A stretch of 64,000 nt of DNA from Lunatibacter salilacus (GCF_009797935.1 NZ_VOLC01000001.1:310001-374000), one strand, 5' to 3'. Counted from the first letter of the stretch, positions 17,397 to 27,508 are shown. The notes: generated from the letters alone by a model not told the origin. Numbers and translations: made by a program.

Positions 17397-18488
17397 CTAA
17401 TCTCCAAAAGACATTCCTATCCCTTTTGCTGCCTTAACCAAAAACCCGTCTTTATCCACGTGGTTGTAGCTTTTAGTGGCCTCTAAAATGTCTACCGAGA
17501 CAATGTCATTGTTCCGATAGGAAACCATTTTCCCAAAGTTTCCTTTCAATACCAATTCGAACGCCTTTACCCCAAAAAGCGTGGCCAAAACCCTGTCAAA
17601 GGCAATTGGTGTTCCTCCACGCTGCGTATGCCCCAGTACTGTCTCCCTGATCTCCTGGGTACAACCCACTTGCTTCAAGTGCCTGGAAAGTTCATAGGCG
17701 ACCCCACCTAGCCGCACATGTTCCGATCCCTCCTCTCCAGGCGAAAAGGTCAAAGTCCCATCCTTCGGCTTGGCTCCCTCGGCGATGACAATATTTACAA
17801 AACCTCGGCCCTTTTCATAGCGGTCTTGTATCCGCTTGAGAACCTTATGGATGTCGTAGGGGATTTCAGGAATCAAACATACTTCGGCACCCCCTGCCAA
17901 TGCTGTATGAAGGGCAATCCATCCAGCGTCCCGGCCCATCACTTCCATTATCATTACCCGATGGTGGCTTTCTGCGGTGGTGACGAGTTTGTCAAAACTG
18001 TCAGTGGCTATTTGTACCGCTGTCTGGAAGCCAAAAGTCATATCGGTAGCCGAAAGGTCATTGTCAATGGTTTTAGGTACACCGATAACGGGCACTCCTT
18101 TCTCAAACAACGCTTGGGAAATCTTCTGGGACCCATCCCCGCCTATATTAATGACTGCATCAAAACCCAACTCCTTGATCCTATCTGCTACTCTCGCGGT
18201 GATGTCCTGAAAGGTAATGTTTCCAAATTCATCTTTTACAGGATATTGAAGGGGATTTCCTTTGTTTGTGGTTTTCAGAATGGTCCCACCCCGCACATGA
18301 ATCCCAGCGGTCTTCGCCCGATTCAGTTTTACCAGTTCAGGCGGGTTTTTCATGATGCCTGAGAGTGCTTCCACGCTTCCGTAGACTTCCCAGTCTTTAT
18401 GCTGCTTGGCTCGTTTGTAGATTCCTCGAATCACTGCATTCAATCCGGGGCAATCACCACCGCCTGTACTGATCAATAATTTTTTCAT
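17397..18488 (-). CDS. pfkA: 6-phosphofructokinase, group III (mixed-motif) type
   Basis: Phosphorylates fructose 6-phosphate at carbon 1 in glycolysis. 363 aa. Visible motifs are GGGDCPGLNAVIRG at about 8-21, GGDGS (phosphoryl donor site), PKTIDNDL, GRDAGWIALH and HTQRGGTPIAFDR. The Gly in GGDGS is the ATP-type residue (E. coli Gly104), while Lys in PKTIDND is at the position where PPi-dependent enzymes carry Lys (E. coli Gly124). Known group III enzymes with this pair are ATP-dependent, so ATP is the likelier donor. Divergent from glyA. Confidence 0.92.
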   Translation of the reverse strand: MKKLLISTGGGDCPGLNAVIRGIYKRAKQHKDWEVYGSVEALSGIMKNPPELVKLNRAKTAGIHVRGGTILKTTNKGNPLQYPVKDEFGNITFQDITARVADRIKELGFDAVINIGGDGSQKISQALFEKGVPVIGVPKTIDNDLSATDMTFGFQTAVQIATDSFDKLVTTAESHHRVMIMEVMGRDAGWIALHTALAGGAEVCLIPEIPYDIHKVLKRIQDRYEKGRGFVNIVIAEGAKPKDGTLTFSPGEEGSEHVRLGGVAYELSRHLKQVGCTQEIRETVLGHTQRGGTPIAFDRVLATLFGVKAFELVLKGNFGKMVSYRNNDIVSVDILEATKSYNHVDKDGFLVKAAKGIGMSFGD

Positions 18489-18559
18489 ATCAAAAGTTGT
18501 CCTGCTCCAAAGGTAAATAAAAATATCTCTCTTATCCAGCTATCAATTGTCCTATTCGA

Positions 18560-18590
18560 TTGGAATATACATTCATTAGAAGTAATTTTG
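18560..18590 (+). promoter_or_regulatory. Bacteroidota-type promoter of glyA
   Basis: TTG at 18560-18562 and TAATTTTG (TAnnTTTG) at 18583-18590 with 20-bp spacing. It supports the ATG at 18692 over the upstream in-frame GTG, leaving a leader of about 95 nt with no recognised riboswitch. Confidence 0.6.
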
Positions 18591-18691
18591 CCCATCCAAA
18601 AAATTAGCCCTATGTTTGAATGAGTTCTTAGGTGAACCCTTTCAAAAACGCATGGCATCATAGGGGTTTATCAAGAAAATCAGCAACACCA

Positions 18692-19960
18692 ATGGAAAGA
18701 GATCAGGTAATATTTGACCTAATAGGTAAGGAGGAAGACCGACAGAAAAGAGGAATTGAGCTAATTGCGTCCGAAAATTTCACAAGCAAGCAGGTCATGG
18801 AGGCGGCAGGAAGTGTGCTGACCAACAAATATGCGGAAGGTCTGCCCAAAAAACGGTATTATGGTGGCTGCGAAGTGGTTGATGAAATTGAGCAAATTGC
18901 CATTGATCGAGCCAAGGAACTTTTTGGAGCGACATGGGCGAATGTACAGCCCCATTCTGGCGCACAGGCCAATGCAGCCGTATTTCTTGCCTGCCTTAAT
19001 GCTGGTGATCCTATTCTGGGATTTGACTTATCCCACGGAGGCCACTTGACACACGGATCTCCAGTGAATTTTTCGGGAAAATTATATGATCCCCATTTCT
19101 ACGGCGTAGAACAGGAAACTGGCCTTATTGATTATGAGAAAGTCGCCCAAAAAGCACAGGAAGTAAAACCTAAATTGTTGATTTGTGGTGCCTCAGCATA
19201 CAGCAGAGATTGGGATTATGAGCGCTTGAGGGAAATCGCTGACGAAGTTGGTGCCATTTTACTGGCCGACATTGCCCATCCATCAGGGTTAATTGCCAAG
19301 GGATTATTGAATGATCCTCTTGATTTTTGCCATATAGTTACCACTACGACCCACAAAACCTTGCGGGGCCCACGTGGAGGACTGATTTTGATGCGGGAAG
19401 ATTTTGACAATCCTTTTGGATTAAAAACTCCGAAAGGGGAACTGCGGAAAATGTCTTCGCTGCTTGATTCGGGAGTTTTCCCAGGTACTCAAGGCGGTCC
19501 CTTGGAACATATCATCGCAGCCAAAGCTGTAGCTTTCCAGGAAGCCCTTTCCGACGAATACATGCATTATATCCTTCAGGTGAAGAAGAATGCAACAGTC
19601 ATGGCCGATGCCTTTGTAGACAGGGGATACCAAATAATCTCCGGTGGTACAGATAATCACCTGATGTTGATTGATTTACGAAACAAAGAACTCAGCGGTA
19701 AGATTGCGGAAGAAACTTTAGGAAAGGTAGACATTACCATAAACAAAAATATGGTACCTTTCGACACCCGTTCTCCATTCGTTACATCCGGTATGCGTAT
19801 TGGAACGGCTGCTGTCACTACGCGTGGATTGAAGGAAGCTGACATGCTCAAGATTGTAGCGCTTATAGACAAATCCCTTCAAAACCACGATAATGAGGAA
19901 GAGCTACAGAAAATTAAAAAAGAAGTGAACGACTGGATGGTTCAATTTCCTTTATACTAA
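18692..19960 (+). CDS. glyA: Serine hydroxymethyltransferase
   Basis: PLP enzyme converting serine and tetrahydrofolate to glycine and methylene-tetrahydrofolate, the main one-carbon source. 422 aa from the ATG at 18692 ([18 protein letters not shown]), the usual family length; an in-frame GTG at 18632 would add 20 non-family residues. Visible are [26 protein letters not shown], the PLP-lysine motif [14 protein letters not shown] with K222, and [11 protein letters not shown]. tatC begins 16 bp downstream. Confidence 0.97.
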   Translation: MERDQVIFDLIGKEEDRQKRGIELIASENFTSKQVMEAAGSVLTNKYAEGLPKKRYYGGCEVVDEIEQIAIDRAKELFGATWANVQPHSGAQANAAVFLACLNAGDPILGFDLSHGGHLTHGSPVNFSGKLYDPHFYGVEQETGLIDYEKVAQKAQEVKPKLLICGASAYSRDWDYERLREIADEVGAILLADIAHPSGLIAKGLLNDPLDFCHIVTTTTHKTLRGPRGGLILMREDFDNPFGLKTPKGELRKMSSLLDSGVFPGTQGGPLEHIIAAKAVAFQEALSDEYMHYILQVKKNATVMADAFVDRGYQIISGGTDNHLMLIDLRNKELSGKIAEETLGKVDITINKNMVPFDTRSPFVTSGMRIGTAAVTTRGLKEADMLKIVALIDKSLQNHDNEEELQKIKKEVNDWMVQFPLY

Positions 19961-19976
19961 TAAATCGAAAAATTAA

Positions 19977-20831
19977 GTGGCACTGGATCAATATAAAGAA
20001 GAAGAGGAAGAAGACGGCATGTCTTTCCTTGATCATTTGGAGCAACTGCGGTGGCATTTGCTCCGGTCTATTTCGGCCATTTTGGTCTTCATGGTTTTAG
20101 CTTTCCTGTCCAAAAGTTTTATATTTGGTGTCGTTATCCTGGGACCTTCCAAGGTGGACTTTATCACATACCAAACTTTGTGCAGGATTTCCGAAGCCCT
20201 GTCGCTTCCAGCCCTTTGTATTCAGGAACTCCCTTTTATCATCCAAAGCAGACAGATGACGGGACAGTTTTCCATGCACATCACCTCAAGTTTGGTGGTA
20301 GGCTTAATTGCCGCTTTTCCTTATGTTTTCTGGGAAGTATGGCGATTTATTGCTCCGGGATTATATGATAAAGAGAGAAATGCAGCACGGGGAGCAGTAT
20401 TCTTTGTGAGTTTGCTCTTTTTCATGGGTGCCGCTTTTGGATACTACATTTTGGCTCCACTTTCCATCAACTTCCTATCCAATTACCAACTGGATCCTTC
20501 CATTGCCAACGAATTTGACATTACCTCTTACATATCTACATTGTCGATGCTTGTGCTGGCTTCAGCCGTGATGTTCCAACTTCCTGTAGTGATTTATTTT
20601 CTATCACGAGCTGGATTGGTCACTTCCGGAATGCTCAAGACCTACCGCAGACATGCTATTGTTGGTATTTTGGTTTTGTCGGCCTTGATCACTCCGCCGG
20701 ATGTCATTAGTCAGCTATTGATTGCCATGCCCATATTGGTGTTGTATGAAATAGGGATTTTTATCGCAAAGCGGCTTGAAAGGCAAAAGAGAGAAGACGA
20801 AGAAGAATTAAGAAAAAAGTATAATGATTGA
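19977..20831 (+). CDS. tatC: Sec-independent (Tat) translocase subunit TatC
   Basis: Membrane receptor of the twin-arginine pathway, recognising signal peptides of folded exported proteins. 284 aa starting with GTG. Visible are the conserved N-terminal MSFLDHLEQLRWHLLRS, the FPYVFWEVWRFIAPGLYDKER motif split over residues about 115-135, and six predicted membrane segments with a charged C-terminal tail (KREDEEELRKK). No tatA was seen nearby. It overlaps rpiB by 8 bp, so the two are co-translated. Confidence 0.95.
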   Translation: MALDQYKEEEEEDGMSFLDHLEQLRWHLLRSISAILVFMVLAFLSKSFIFGVVILGPSKVDFITYQTLCRISEALSLPALCIQELPFIIQSRQMTGQFSMHITSSLVVGLIAAFPYVFWEVWRFIAPGLYDKERNAARGAVFFVSLLFFMGAAFGYYILAPLSINFLSNYQLDPSIANEFDITSYISTLSMLVLASAVMFQLPVVIYFLSRAGLVTSGMLKTYRRHAIVGILVLSALITPPDVISQLLIAMPILVLYEIGIFIAKRLERQKREDEEELRKKYND

Positions 20832-21258
20832 TGCAATTGCGATAGGCGGAGACCACGCCGGATTTGAATACAAGGAAAGATTAAAAGAAGTCTTGCTGGA
20901 AAAAGGGTATCAGGTAACCGACTTCGGACCAGATACCGGAGATTCGGTGGACTATCCCGACTATATTCATCCGCTTTGCAACAGTATTGAAGCAGGTGAG
21001 TTGACCCGTGGAGTAATCATCTGCGGCAGTGGTAATGGAGTTGCGATCACCGCCAACAAACACCAGGGTATTCGGGCAGCCATATGCTGGAATGAAGAGT
21101 TGGCAAAACTGTCGCGGCAGCATAATGATGCTAATCTGATTTCCATTCCTGCTAGATTTGTTGATTTTGACCTTACTGTGAAAATGGTACTCCTTTTCTT
21201 ACAGACAGAATTTGAAGGCGGAAGACACGCAACCCGTGTCAATAAAATTCCTTGTTAG
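20824..21258 (+). CDS. rpiB: Ribose-5-phosphate isomerase B
   Basis: Interconverts ribose 5-phosphate and ribulose 5-phosphate in the pentose phosphate pathway. 144 aa. Visible are IGGDHAGFEYKE at the N-terminus, DYPDYIHP, and the catalytic-cysteine loop IICGSGNGVAITANKHQGIRA, with H/R phosphate ligands around RQHNDANLI. The gene ends in front of a terminator that reaches into the opposite-strand neighbour. Confidence 0.95.
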   Translation: MIDAIAIGGDHAGFEYKERLKEVLLEKGYQVTDFGPDTGDSVDYPDYIHPLCNSIEAGELTRGVIICGSGNGVAITANKHQGIRAAICWNEELAKLSRQHNDANLISIPARFVDFDLTVKMVLLFLQTEFEGGRHATRVNKIPC

Positions 21259-21303
21259 TTAGCTGCCTTGGCAGGAAAATTTTCTACCCCTTTTTATAAT
21301 CAT

Positions 21304-21334
21304 AAATCCCCGCTCTATCGATTGGCGGGGATTT
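21304..21334. terminator. Convergent terminator overlapping the end of the 21315 gene
   Basis: Perfect 10-bp stem AAATCCCCGC (21304-21313) with GCGGGGATTT (21325-21334) and an 11-nt loop, followed by TT. The right arm and loop encode the last codons and stop of the - strand gene, so one hairpin serves both directions. Confidence 0.8.
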
Positions 21335-22730
21335 TTAGTTCGTAGATCCCATCCGAAACCAGTTCATACCTCTGCTCAAGTTGGGGGAAATAGGGTAAAA
21401 TCCCTGCAAAAACCCCCTCTTCATCGATAATAACTTCGGGGCTTTCTTCCATAAAATGGCGAAAAACTTTTGTCTTTTTCCTATAGTTCTCCATATCATG
21501 CAGGTATTGCTTGGCCAAACCGATGTTGATGAAAGGAGTAGCGGGTACCGCATTCTGATAATAGCCCAGATCTTTGCCCAATACCAAAACACGGGCACCA
21601 TTTTGTACTTGATGTCGATCCTTTGCGATTATGGCATAAGTGGAAAACGCATCTAAGTCATTTTTCTTGAGATAGAGCCCTCCATACCCTATTAATGGAA
21701 TGATCAACAAATAGGTGTAGAAAATTGCTCTTTGCTTGTATTTGCTTTTGGAGACCCATAGCAGGTGTACTAAATAGTAGGTAAATACCGGCACGAATCC
21801 TAAAAATTGGTATGTAATCGTACGGTTGGCCAAAAACACGGCACAGCAGGAACAGATAAAATAGATTATTATTAATTGACTTTGCTTTTGTTGATTGACA
21901 TACATCTTCCGCAGGCCAAAAGTCAAAACCAAACCGATCAGGCTTAGGATGATTGGAAACGCAAACAATATTAGTATTTCGTTGTAGGGAACATGAACAA
22001 CCTGGGCTACCTGTCGGGATGCCAAGACAAACTCTCTGTAAAAATCCCCCAAACTATCTGTCCAAAAAGTATAAACGGCATACATGGAAATAGGAATAAA
22101 GTACGAGGTCACTGACAGACTTAATTGCTGAAAATTAAAGCCACTAATGAAAACGCCGCAAATCACCATAAATGGAAAGAACACCACAAGAGGAAAATGG
22201 AAACAAAGTGCAAAACCTCCATACAGCCCCAACAAAAGGACTGACTCCGTTGAATTCCGGTTGATGTTCGTATGGGAAAAAAGCTGGCCAAATGCCAAAA
22301 GTATAAACGTGTTTCCCATCAAACTGGGTGAGAGTACCAAAAAATCATAAGAAAGATGAAAAAGAGCCAACATAACAATAGCCGGCAGAAAACTGTTTTC
22401 CTGAAAAGATTTGAACCTTATAAACAAAAAGTTGAGGTAAATGACCTGAAACAGAATGATGATTCCCGCAACACCATGGTATGCCCATACAGACCTCCCA
22501 AAGAGAGAATACAAGACCCAATAAACAAAAGCAGACAAAGGGCCCGTATCATCCATGATCTGAGAATACATGGCATAATCTCCAGCCAATCGCTCCCCTA
22601 TCAGCATCCATATCATTTCGGGCTGTAGTAATGGCATGTCCATCCATATATATGGAAGCCGTAGTAGCACCACAAACAGCAGGATACCCAAGAGCCGAAA
22701 CGGATCATTTACTTTGAAAAATTGTAACAA
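21315..22730 (-). CDS. Polytopic membrane protein, GT-C glycosyltransferase-like
   Basis: 471 aa with about ten to eleven hydrophobic segments and a soluble C-terminal domain of about 110 residues. The early loop has a polar motif (DMPLLQPEMIWMLIGERL, then YSQIMDDTGPLSAFVYW) at the place where GT-C lipid-sugar glycosyltransferases keep catalytic acidic residues. The same overall plan is found in uncharacterised Bacteroidota membrane families such as DUF6427; family membership could not be settled by eye. No known partner is adjacent. A possible role is envelope glycan assembly. Confidence 0.65.
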   Translation of the reverse strand: MLQFFKVNDPFRLLGILLFVVLLRLPYIWMDMPLLQPEMIWMLIGERLAGDYAMYSQIMDDTGPLSAFVYWVLYSLFGRSVWAYHGVAGIIILFQVIYLNFLFIRFKSFQENSFLPAIVMLALFHLSYDFLVLSPSLMGNTFILLAFGQLFSHTNINRNSTESVLLLGLYGGFALCFHFPLVVFFPFMVICGVFISGFNFQQLSLSVTSYFIPISMYAVYTFWTDSLGDFYREFVLASRQVAQVVHVPYNEILILFAFPIILSLIGLVLTFGLRKMYVNQQKQSQLIIIYFICSCCAVFLANRTITYQFLGFVPVFTYYLVHLLWVSKSKYKQRAIFYTYLLIIPLIGYGGLYLKKNDLDAFSTYAIIAKDRHQVQNGARVLVLGKDLGYYQNAVPATPFINIGLAKQYLHDMENYRKKTKVFRHFMEESPEVIIDEEGVFAGILPYFPQLEQRYELVSDGIYELKIPANR

Positions 22731-22787
22731 GGGAAAGATTAAGTTTAATTGAAAGACACGAAATTAACCGATACGCATATAATTCAC

Positions 22788-22795
22788 TAAATTTG
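22788..22795 (+). promoter_or_regulatory. Bacteroidota -7 element TAAATTTG upstream of rbfA
   Basis: Matches TAnnTTTG, 16 nt before the rbfA ATG at 22812. No clear -33 element. Confidence 0.45.
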
Positions 22796-22811
22796 TCATA
22801 ACTTTATTATT

Positions 22812-23189
22812 ATGGAAAGCAAAAGACAGCAAAAATATTCAAAATTAATCCAGAAGGAATTGGGGGATATTTTTCAGCGGGAATCGCGGTCCCTCATTGG
22901 AAATACCATGGTGACAGTCACTCGGGTGTTGATGAGCCCTGACTTGGGGGTTGCCAAAGTCTACCTAAGCTTTCTTGGTGGCAATACCCAGGAGCTCTTT
23001 GACAAAGTCAACGATGCCAAAAAGACAATCCGCAGAAACCTAGGTCAACGAATTGGCAAATCTGTACGTATCATCCCGGAACTGGCCTTATTTTTAGATG
23101 AATCGGCTGCCTACGCCCAGCATATGGACGGCGTTATTTCAAAATTAGACATTCCGGAAGCTTCTGACGAGGAAGATGAGGATAACTAA
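22812..23189 (+). CDS. rbfA: Ribosome-binding factor A
   Basis: Assembly factor for the 30S subunit, acting on 16S rRNA helix 1. 125 aa with the KH-like fold signature: ESKRQQKYSKLIQKELGDIF at the start, VTVTRVLMSPDLGVAKVYLSF in the middle, and RIGKSVRIIPELALFLDES, then a short acidic tail (ASDEEDEDN). A LolC/E-type permease gene follows after 21 bp on the same strand. Confidence 0.94.
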   Translation: MESKRQQKYSKLIQKELGDIFQRESRSLIGNTMVTVTRVLMSPDLGVAKVYLSFLGGNTQELFDKVNDAKKTIRRNLGQRIGKSVRIIPELALFLDESAAYAQHMDGVISKLDIPEASDEEDEDN

Positions 23190-23210
23190 CCCCATAATTA
23201 ATCATACTCC

Positions 23211-24434
23211 TTGAACCTCTCGTTTTTCATAGCATCCCGGTATTTTCGCAGCAAAAAAAAGCGGAACTTTATTACCGTTCTTTCCCGGATTTCCATGATT
23301 GGAGTAGCCGTAGGAACGATGGCACTGGTGATTGTCCTTTCTGTCTTCAACGGTCTTGAAGAGTTAATCAAAGGGATATATGCTTCTTTCGATGCGGAAT
23401 TAAAAGTAGAACCTGCTTTGGGGAAATCGTTTGAAGTCGAAGCCGAGTGGCTGGAATCCATTCAAAACACTGCCGGGGTAGAAGTGCTTACTGAAGTCAT
23501 TGAAGATAATGCGCTAGTCCGGTATGGGGATAATCAACTGGTCGCAACAATAAAAGGCGTCTCTGATAATTTTTTGAAGCAAGGCAGGTTTTCGCAAGGG
23601 TACTTTACCGGAGAAATGTCCCTGGGCTCCGAATTGCAACCCCATGCCATCATTGGGTTGGGTGTTTCCTATTTCCTTCTGGTAGATCCGGAAAATCAAC
23701 AGGATTTCCTTCAGGTATTCTACCCTAAGGCTCCCCGGTCAGGAAGCATTGATCCAAGTAGTATGTACAACCGCGAAATCATTAAACCGGTAGGGACATT
23801 CAGCATTGAAAAGCAGTTTGATGATGAGTTTATAATCGTACCCTTGGACTTTGCCGCCAAGTTATTAAATTACGGAAACAAACGGACTGCACTGGAAATC
23901 AAGGTAGCGGATGGATACAGCATCAAAAAAGTGAAAAATGAATTACGCGCGCTTTTGGGCAGTGAATTCTTGGTAAAAGATACCGATGAACAGCATGCCA
24001 GTCTCCTTATGACAATCCGATTAGAAAAATTGTTTGTCTTCCTTACTCTCACGTTCATTCTGGCTGTTGCCTCGTTCAACATTTTCTTCTCCCTGAGCAT
24101 GCTGGCCATAGAAAAGAAAAAAGACATTGCGGTGCTCTTCGCCATGGGTGCTACACGTAAATTGATTCGGTCCATCTACATGAAAGAAGGCGCCATCATT
24201 GCCCTGTCCGGTGCAGCGGTAGGATTGGTACTTGGATTTGTCATATGCTGGCTGCAGGACATGTTTGGACTCGTATCCTTAGGCGTAACTTCTTCCATTG
24301 TTGAAAGCTATCCCGTGAAGATGCGGGTTTCAGATTTTCTTTTTACCAGCCTGAGCGTTATCCTGATCACATTTTTGGCTGCCTACAGACCTGCGCAAAT
24401 TGCCTCCCGCGTAAAGACAGTAGAACATCTTTAA
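23211..24434 (+). CDS. LolC/LolE-type ABC transporter permease
   Basis: Inner-membrane FtsX-family permease, probably part of the machinery releasing lipoproteins toward the outer membrane. 407 aa. The start is TTG at 23211; an in-frame TAA at 23199-23201 leaves no upstream ATG, and the family N-terminus (SFFIASRYFRSKKKRNFITVLSR split around residues 4-26) begins immediately. One N-terminal membrane segment, a periplasmic domain of about 200 residues, and three C-terminal membrane segments (LTFILAVASFNIFFSLSML and following) match LolC/E. The ATPase partner (LolD) is not in this window. Confidence 0.9.
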   Translation: MNLSFFIASRYFRSKKKRNFITVLSRISMIGVAVGTMALVIVLSVFNGLEELIKGIYASFDAELKVEPALGKSFEVEAEWLESIQNTAGVEVLTEVIEDNALVRYGDNQLVATIKGVSDNFLKQGRFSQGYFTGEMSLGSELQPHAIIGLGVSYFLLVDPENQQDFLQVFYPKAPRSGSIDPSSMYNREIIKPVGTFSIEKQFDDEFIIVPLDFAAKLLNYGNKRTALEIKVADGYSIKKVKNELRALLGSEFLVKDTDEQHASLLMTIRLEKLFVFLTLTFILAVASFNIFFSLSMLAIEKKKDIAVLFAMGATRKLIRSIYMKEGAIIALSGAAVGLVLGFVICWLQDMFGLVSLGVTSSIVESYPVKMRVSDFLFTSLSVILITFLAAYRPAQIASRVKTVEHL

Positions 24435-24546
24435 TTGAAAAAAAGCTAAAGATTCACGTATTTTTAATTAATTATGTAATTTGCAAGCTAGCGGAAATTA
24501 GAATTTGGCAATTATATCAGGTTTCCGTCAGATATGACCCCTTACC

Positions 24547-27477
24547 ATGAAAGTTTCAGCTGAAAAGCCTTTTAAAATTATTTATGCTCTCTTCAACCAT
24601 GAGTTCTTGGGGATTCTTTTTGAATCCTTTGCAATTCAGCTGGATGAAAAAGGAAGGCTATCCTATGCCTATCAGAATATATCTTCACAAAATGCCCCTG
24701 AATTTGCCTCGGAAATGGAAGAGGTGGATTTTGAGCTGATTAAGCTCATGGATAGCATGCAGCAGGAAGCTATCGTCAAGAAGTTTAACACCAAAAATAC
24801 GAAAGCAAAGGATTTTTTACGCAAAATTTATGATGAACAAAATTCCAACGCGACGACTAAAGAGACGCAAAAACTGATCGACCATCGACTGGAGATTACC
24901 CGGGCGAAAATCCTATCGAAAATCAAAGGAAAGCGGCTGTTCGAGACAGGCAACGACGGTAACCCCACTTGGAAGGAAATCGAGATAATGCCTGAAAAAG
25001 CATCTGTTTTATTCCATTTTCGCAGAAACGAAGAAAACACACATTACTTTCCCACAATAAAGTATCGGGGCGAAAAACTTGAATGGCAATACGTGGGGAG
25101 TTACCTAGTCTGCAAAGAACCGGCTTGGCTGGTAGTCGATAGTAATCTTTACAGTTTTGAGAAAGACGTTGACGGAAAAAAGCTGCTTCCCTTTCTAAAC
25201 AAAAAATTTATCGTAGTTCCCCGAAAAGTCGAGGAATCGTATTACCAGAAATTCGTCACCCAACTTGTAGCATCATTTGATGTGTACGCAAAGGGATTTG
25301 ATATTCAGGTGCAGCGGGGCGAGCCTCACGCCCAACTGATCCTTAGCGATCTGCCCGGTAGCCCCACGACTAACTTGTATGGGGAAAAACTGGAAATAGA
25401 TCAGGACGAAAAAATGGTTTTCGACCTGCGCTTCAAATATGGTGATTATTTCTTTCGATCAGACCAAATTACGCCAACCAATGTGGAACTGGAAAAGAAT
25501 GGGGATGAGTACGTCTTTCATAAGGTCATTCGAGATTTGGTTAGGGAACAGGAAATTGGTGATTTTTTCAAAACAAGAAATCTTTCTTTCCGAAACGGCA
25601 AAGTCGCTATTCAGAAACGGATGGCCTATGATTGGATTATTGACCATAAGCCGGACATGGACGAGCTGGGTATTGAGATTGTACAGGCTAACCCCGACAA
25701 ATCGAAACGATATTTTATCGGTACAACCAAGATAAGCATCAATATCTCCGAAAAAATAGATTGGTTCGATATTGAGGCGGTCGTGTTATTTGGGGATTAC
25801 GAAATCCCCTTTGCCAAATTCCGGAAAATGTTGCTTCAGGGAAAAACCGAAATCGAACTGCCCAACAAAGAGATTGCGATTATCCCAAAGTCTTGGTTCG
25901 TAAATTACGGGGAAATTTTTTCCTTTATGGAAGACCGGGAGGAAGGTAGCCTTAAGTTAAAAAAGCACCACATCGCCCTAGCCCAAGAACTTCAGAAGGG
26001 AAACTTAATCAAACTTTCACTCAGTAAGCGACTTGCCAAGTTGAAAGATTTTTCCTCCTTTGAGGATTATCCCCTTCCAGTCAACTTCATGGGGAGCCTA
26101 CGTCCCTACCAAAAAGCGGGCTACAATTGGCTTCGATTCCTCAATGAATATAATTTTGGCGGATGCTTGGCCGATGATATGGGATTGGGAAAAACAGTAC
26201 AGACCCTTGCCATGCTCGCTCATGAGCAGGAAAAGTCGGGTGGTGCAACTTCGCTTCTGGTGATGCCCACTTCCCTGATCTATAACTGGGAGCTGGAAGC
26301 CAGGAAATTTACCCCGGAATTAAAAATTTTAGTATATACCGGATCACAACGGATTAAAGATAGTTCCAGATTTGAAAAATATGATCTAGTCTTGACCTCC
26401 TACGGCATTACCCGACTGGACATTGACATCTTAGGCACGTTCTTCTTCAATTATATCATTCTGGATGAGTCGCAGGCCATCAAAAATCCCGAAAGCATTA
26501 TTTCAAAATCGGTCATGCAGCTATCCAGCAAGCACCGACTGATCCTCACTGGGACACCTGTGGAAAATGGAACGATGGATTTATGGTCTCAAATGAACTT
26601 TGTCAATACAGGCCTATTGGGTAGTAAGGGGTCATTTAAGCGGCAGTTTCTTCTACCTATCGAGAAGAAAGGAGATATGGATAAAACCGCCAAGCTTCAT
26701 GCTATGATTAAACCCTTTATCCTAAGGAGATTAAAATCCCAAGTAGCAACCGACCTGCCTGAAAAAGTAGTGAATGTCAAATATTCTACTATGACCGCAG
26801 ATCAGGAAAAAATTTACAATGAGGTAAAAGATTATTTTAGGGAAAAAATTGTAAATGAATCTTCCATACCTGGAATGTCCCGTCGATCATTTACCTTGCT
26901 TCGGGGGCTCACCCAATTGCGTCAGATCGCCAACCACCCCAAGCTTACAGACGAAAATTATATTGGCGACTCAGGAAAATTGGAAGATATTACGCATATG
27001 ATTTCTTCCACCGCTAGTGAGGGGCACAAGGTGTTGATTTTTAGCCAGTTTGTAAAACATTTAACAATAATCAGAGAAGTCCTTGAAAGGGAAAAAATAT
27101 GCTACGCCTACTTGGATGGTGCCACGAAAAATCGGCAGGCAGAAGTGGAGGCTTTCCAACAAAAAGATGAAGTGAAGGTGTTCTTGATTTCCCTGAAAGC
27201 TGGGGGAGTGGGCCTCAATCTCACCAAAGCGGAATATGTGTTTCTTTTAGACCCCTGGTGGAACCCGGCAGTAGAAGCACAGGCTATAGACCGAGCCCAT
27301 CGAATTGGACAGGAAAACAAAGTCATGATCTACAAATTTATCAGCAAGGATACCGTAGAAGAAAAGATTATGGCACTCCAAGAGCGCAAAATGGCCCTTG
27401 CTGGCGAGCTAGTAAGTTCTGAAGAAAGCTTTATAAAAAGTCTTAACAGTGAGGATATTAAAGCACTGCTTAGCTAA
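24547..27477 (+). CDS. SNF2-family (Swi2/Snf2) DNA-dependent ATPase
   Basis: Predicted ATP-driven translocase remodelling protein-DNA complexes; exact client unknown. 976 aa. The N-terminal about 515 residues have no recognised motif. The ATPase core begins near 520 (LRPYQKAGYNWLRFL, motif Q region). Walker A is DMGLGKT with K549. Walker B is DESQ (640-643), the SNF2 variant of DEAH. GTPVENGTMDLWSQMNF follows, then the C-terminal helicase lobe with SLKAGGVGLNLTKAEYV and DRAHRIGQENKV. It starts 112 bp after the permease and is followed closely by purU. Confidence 0.95.
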   Translation: MKVSAEKPFKIIYALFNHEFLGILFESFAIQLDEKGRLSYAYQNISSQNAPEFASEMEEVDFELIKLMDSMQQEAIVKKFNTKNTKAKDFLRKIYDEQNSNATTKETQKLIDHRLEITRAKILSKIKGKRLFETGNDGNPTWKEIEIMPEKASVLFHFRRNEENTHYFPTIKYRGEKLEWQYVGSYLVCKEPAWLVVDSNLYSFEKDVDGKKLLPFLNKKFIVVPRKVEESYYQKFVTQLVASFDVYAKGFDIQVQRGEPHAQLILSDLPGSPTTNLYGEKLEIDQDEKMVFDLRFKYGDYFFRSDQITPTNVELEKNGDEYVFHKVIRDLVREQEIGDFFKTRNLSFRNGKVAIQKRMAYDWIIDHKPDMDELGIEIVQANPDKSKRYFIGTTKISINISEKIDWFDIEAVVLFGDYEIPFAKFRKMLLQGKTEIELPNKEIAIIPKSWFVNYGEIFSFMEDREEGSLKLKKHHIALAQELQKGNLIKLSLSKRLAKLKDFSSFEDYPLPVNFMGSLRPYQKAGYNWLRFLNEYNFGGCLADDMGLGKTVQTLAMLAHEQEKSGGATSLLVMPTSLIYNWELEARKFTPELKILVYTGSQRIKDSSRFEKYDLVLTSYGITRLDIDILGTFFFNYIILDESQAIKNPESIISKSVMQLSSKHRLILTGTPVENGTMDLWSQMNFVNTGLLGSKGSFKRQFLLPIEKKGDMDKTAKLHAMIKPFILRRLKSQVATDLPEKVVNVKYSTMTADQEKIYNEVKDYFREKIVNESSIPGMSRRSFTLLRGLTQLRQIANHPKLTDENYIGDSGKLEDITHMISSTASEGHKVLIFSQFVKHLTIIREVLEREKICYAYLDGATKNRQAEVEAFQQKDEVKVFLISLKAGGVGLNLTKAEYVFLLDPWWNPAVEAQAIDRAHRIGQENKVMIYKFISKDTVEEKIMALQERKMALAGELVSSEESFIKSLNSEDIKALLS

Positions 27478-27508
27478 GCATCAATTTTAATTTTATTTAC
27501 CCAAATCC

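Noticed and set aside
17451-17460. TTATCCACG as an additional DnaA box
   Set aside because: One mismatch, single copy, inside pfkA coding sequence.
17718-18362. 214-codon + strand ORF opposite pfkA
   Set aside because: Shadow of the conserved enzyme; composition not protein-like.
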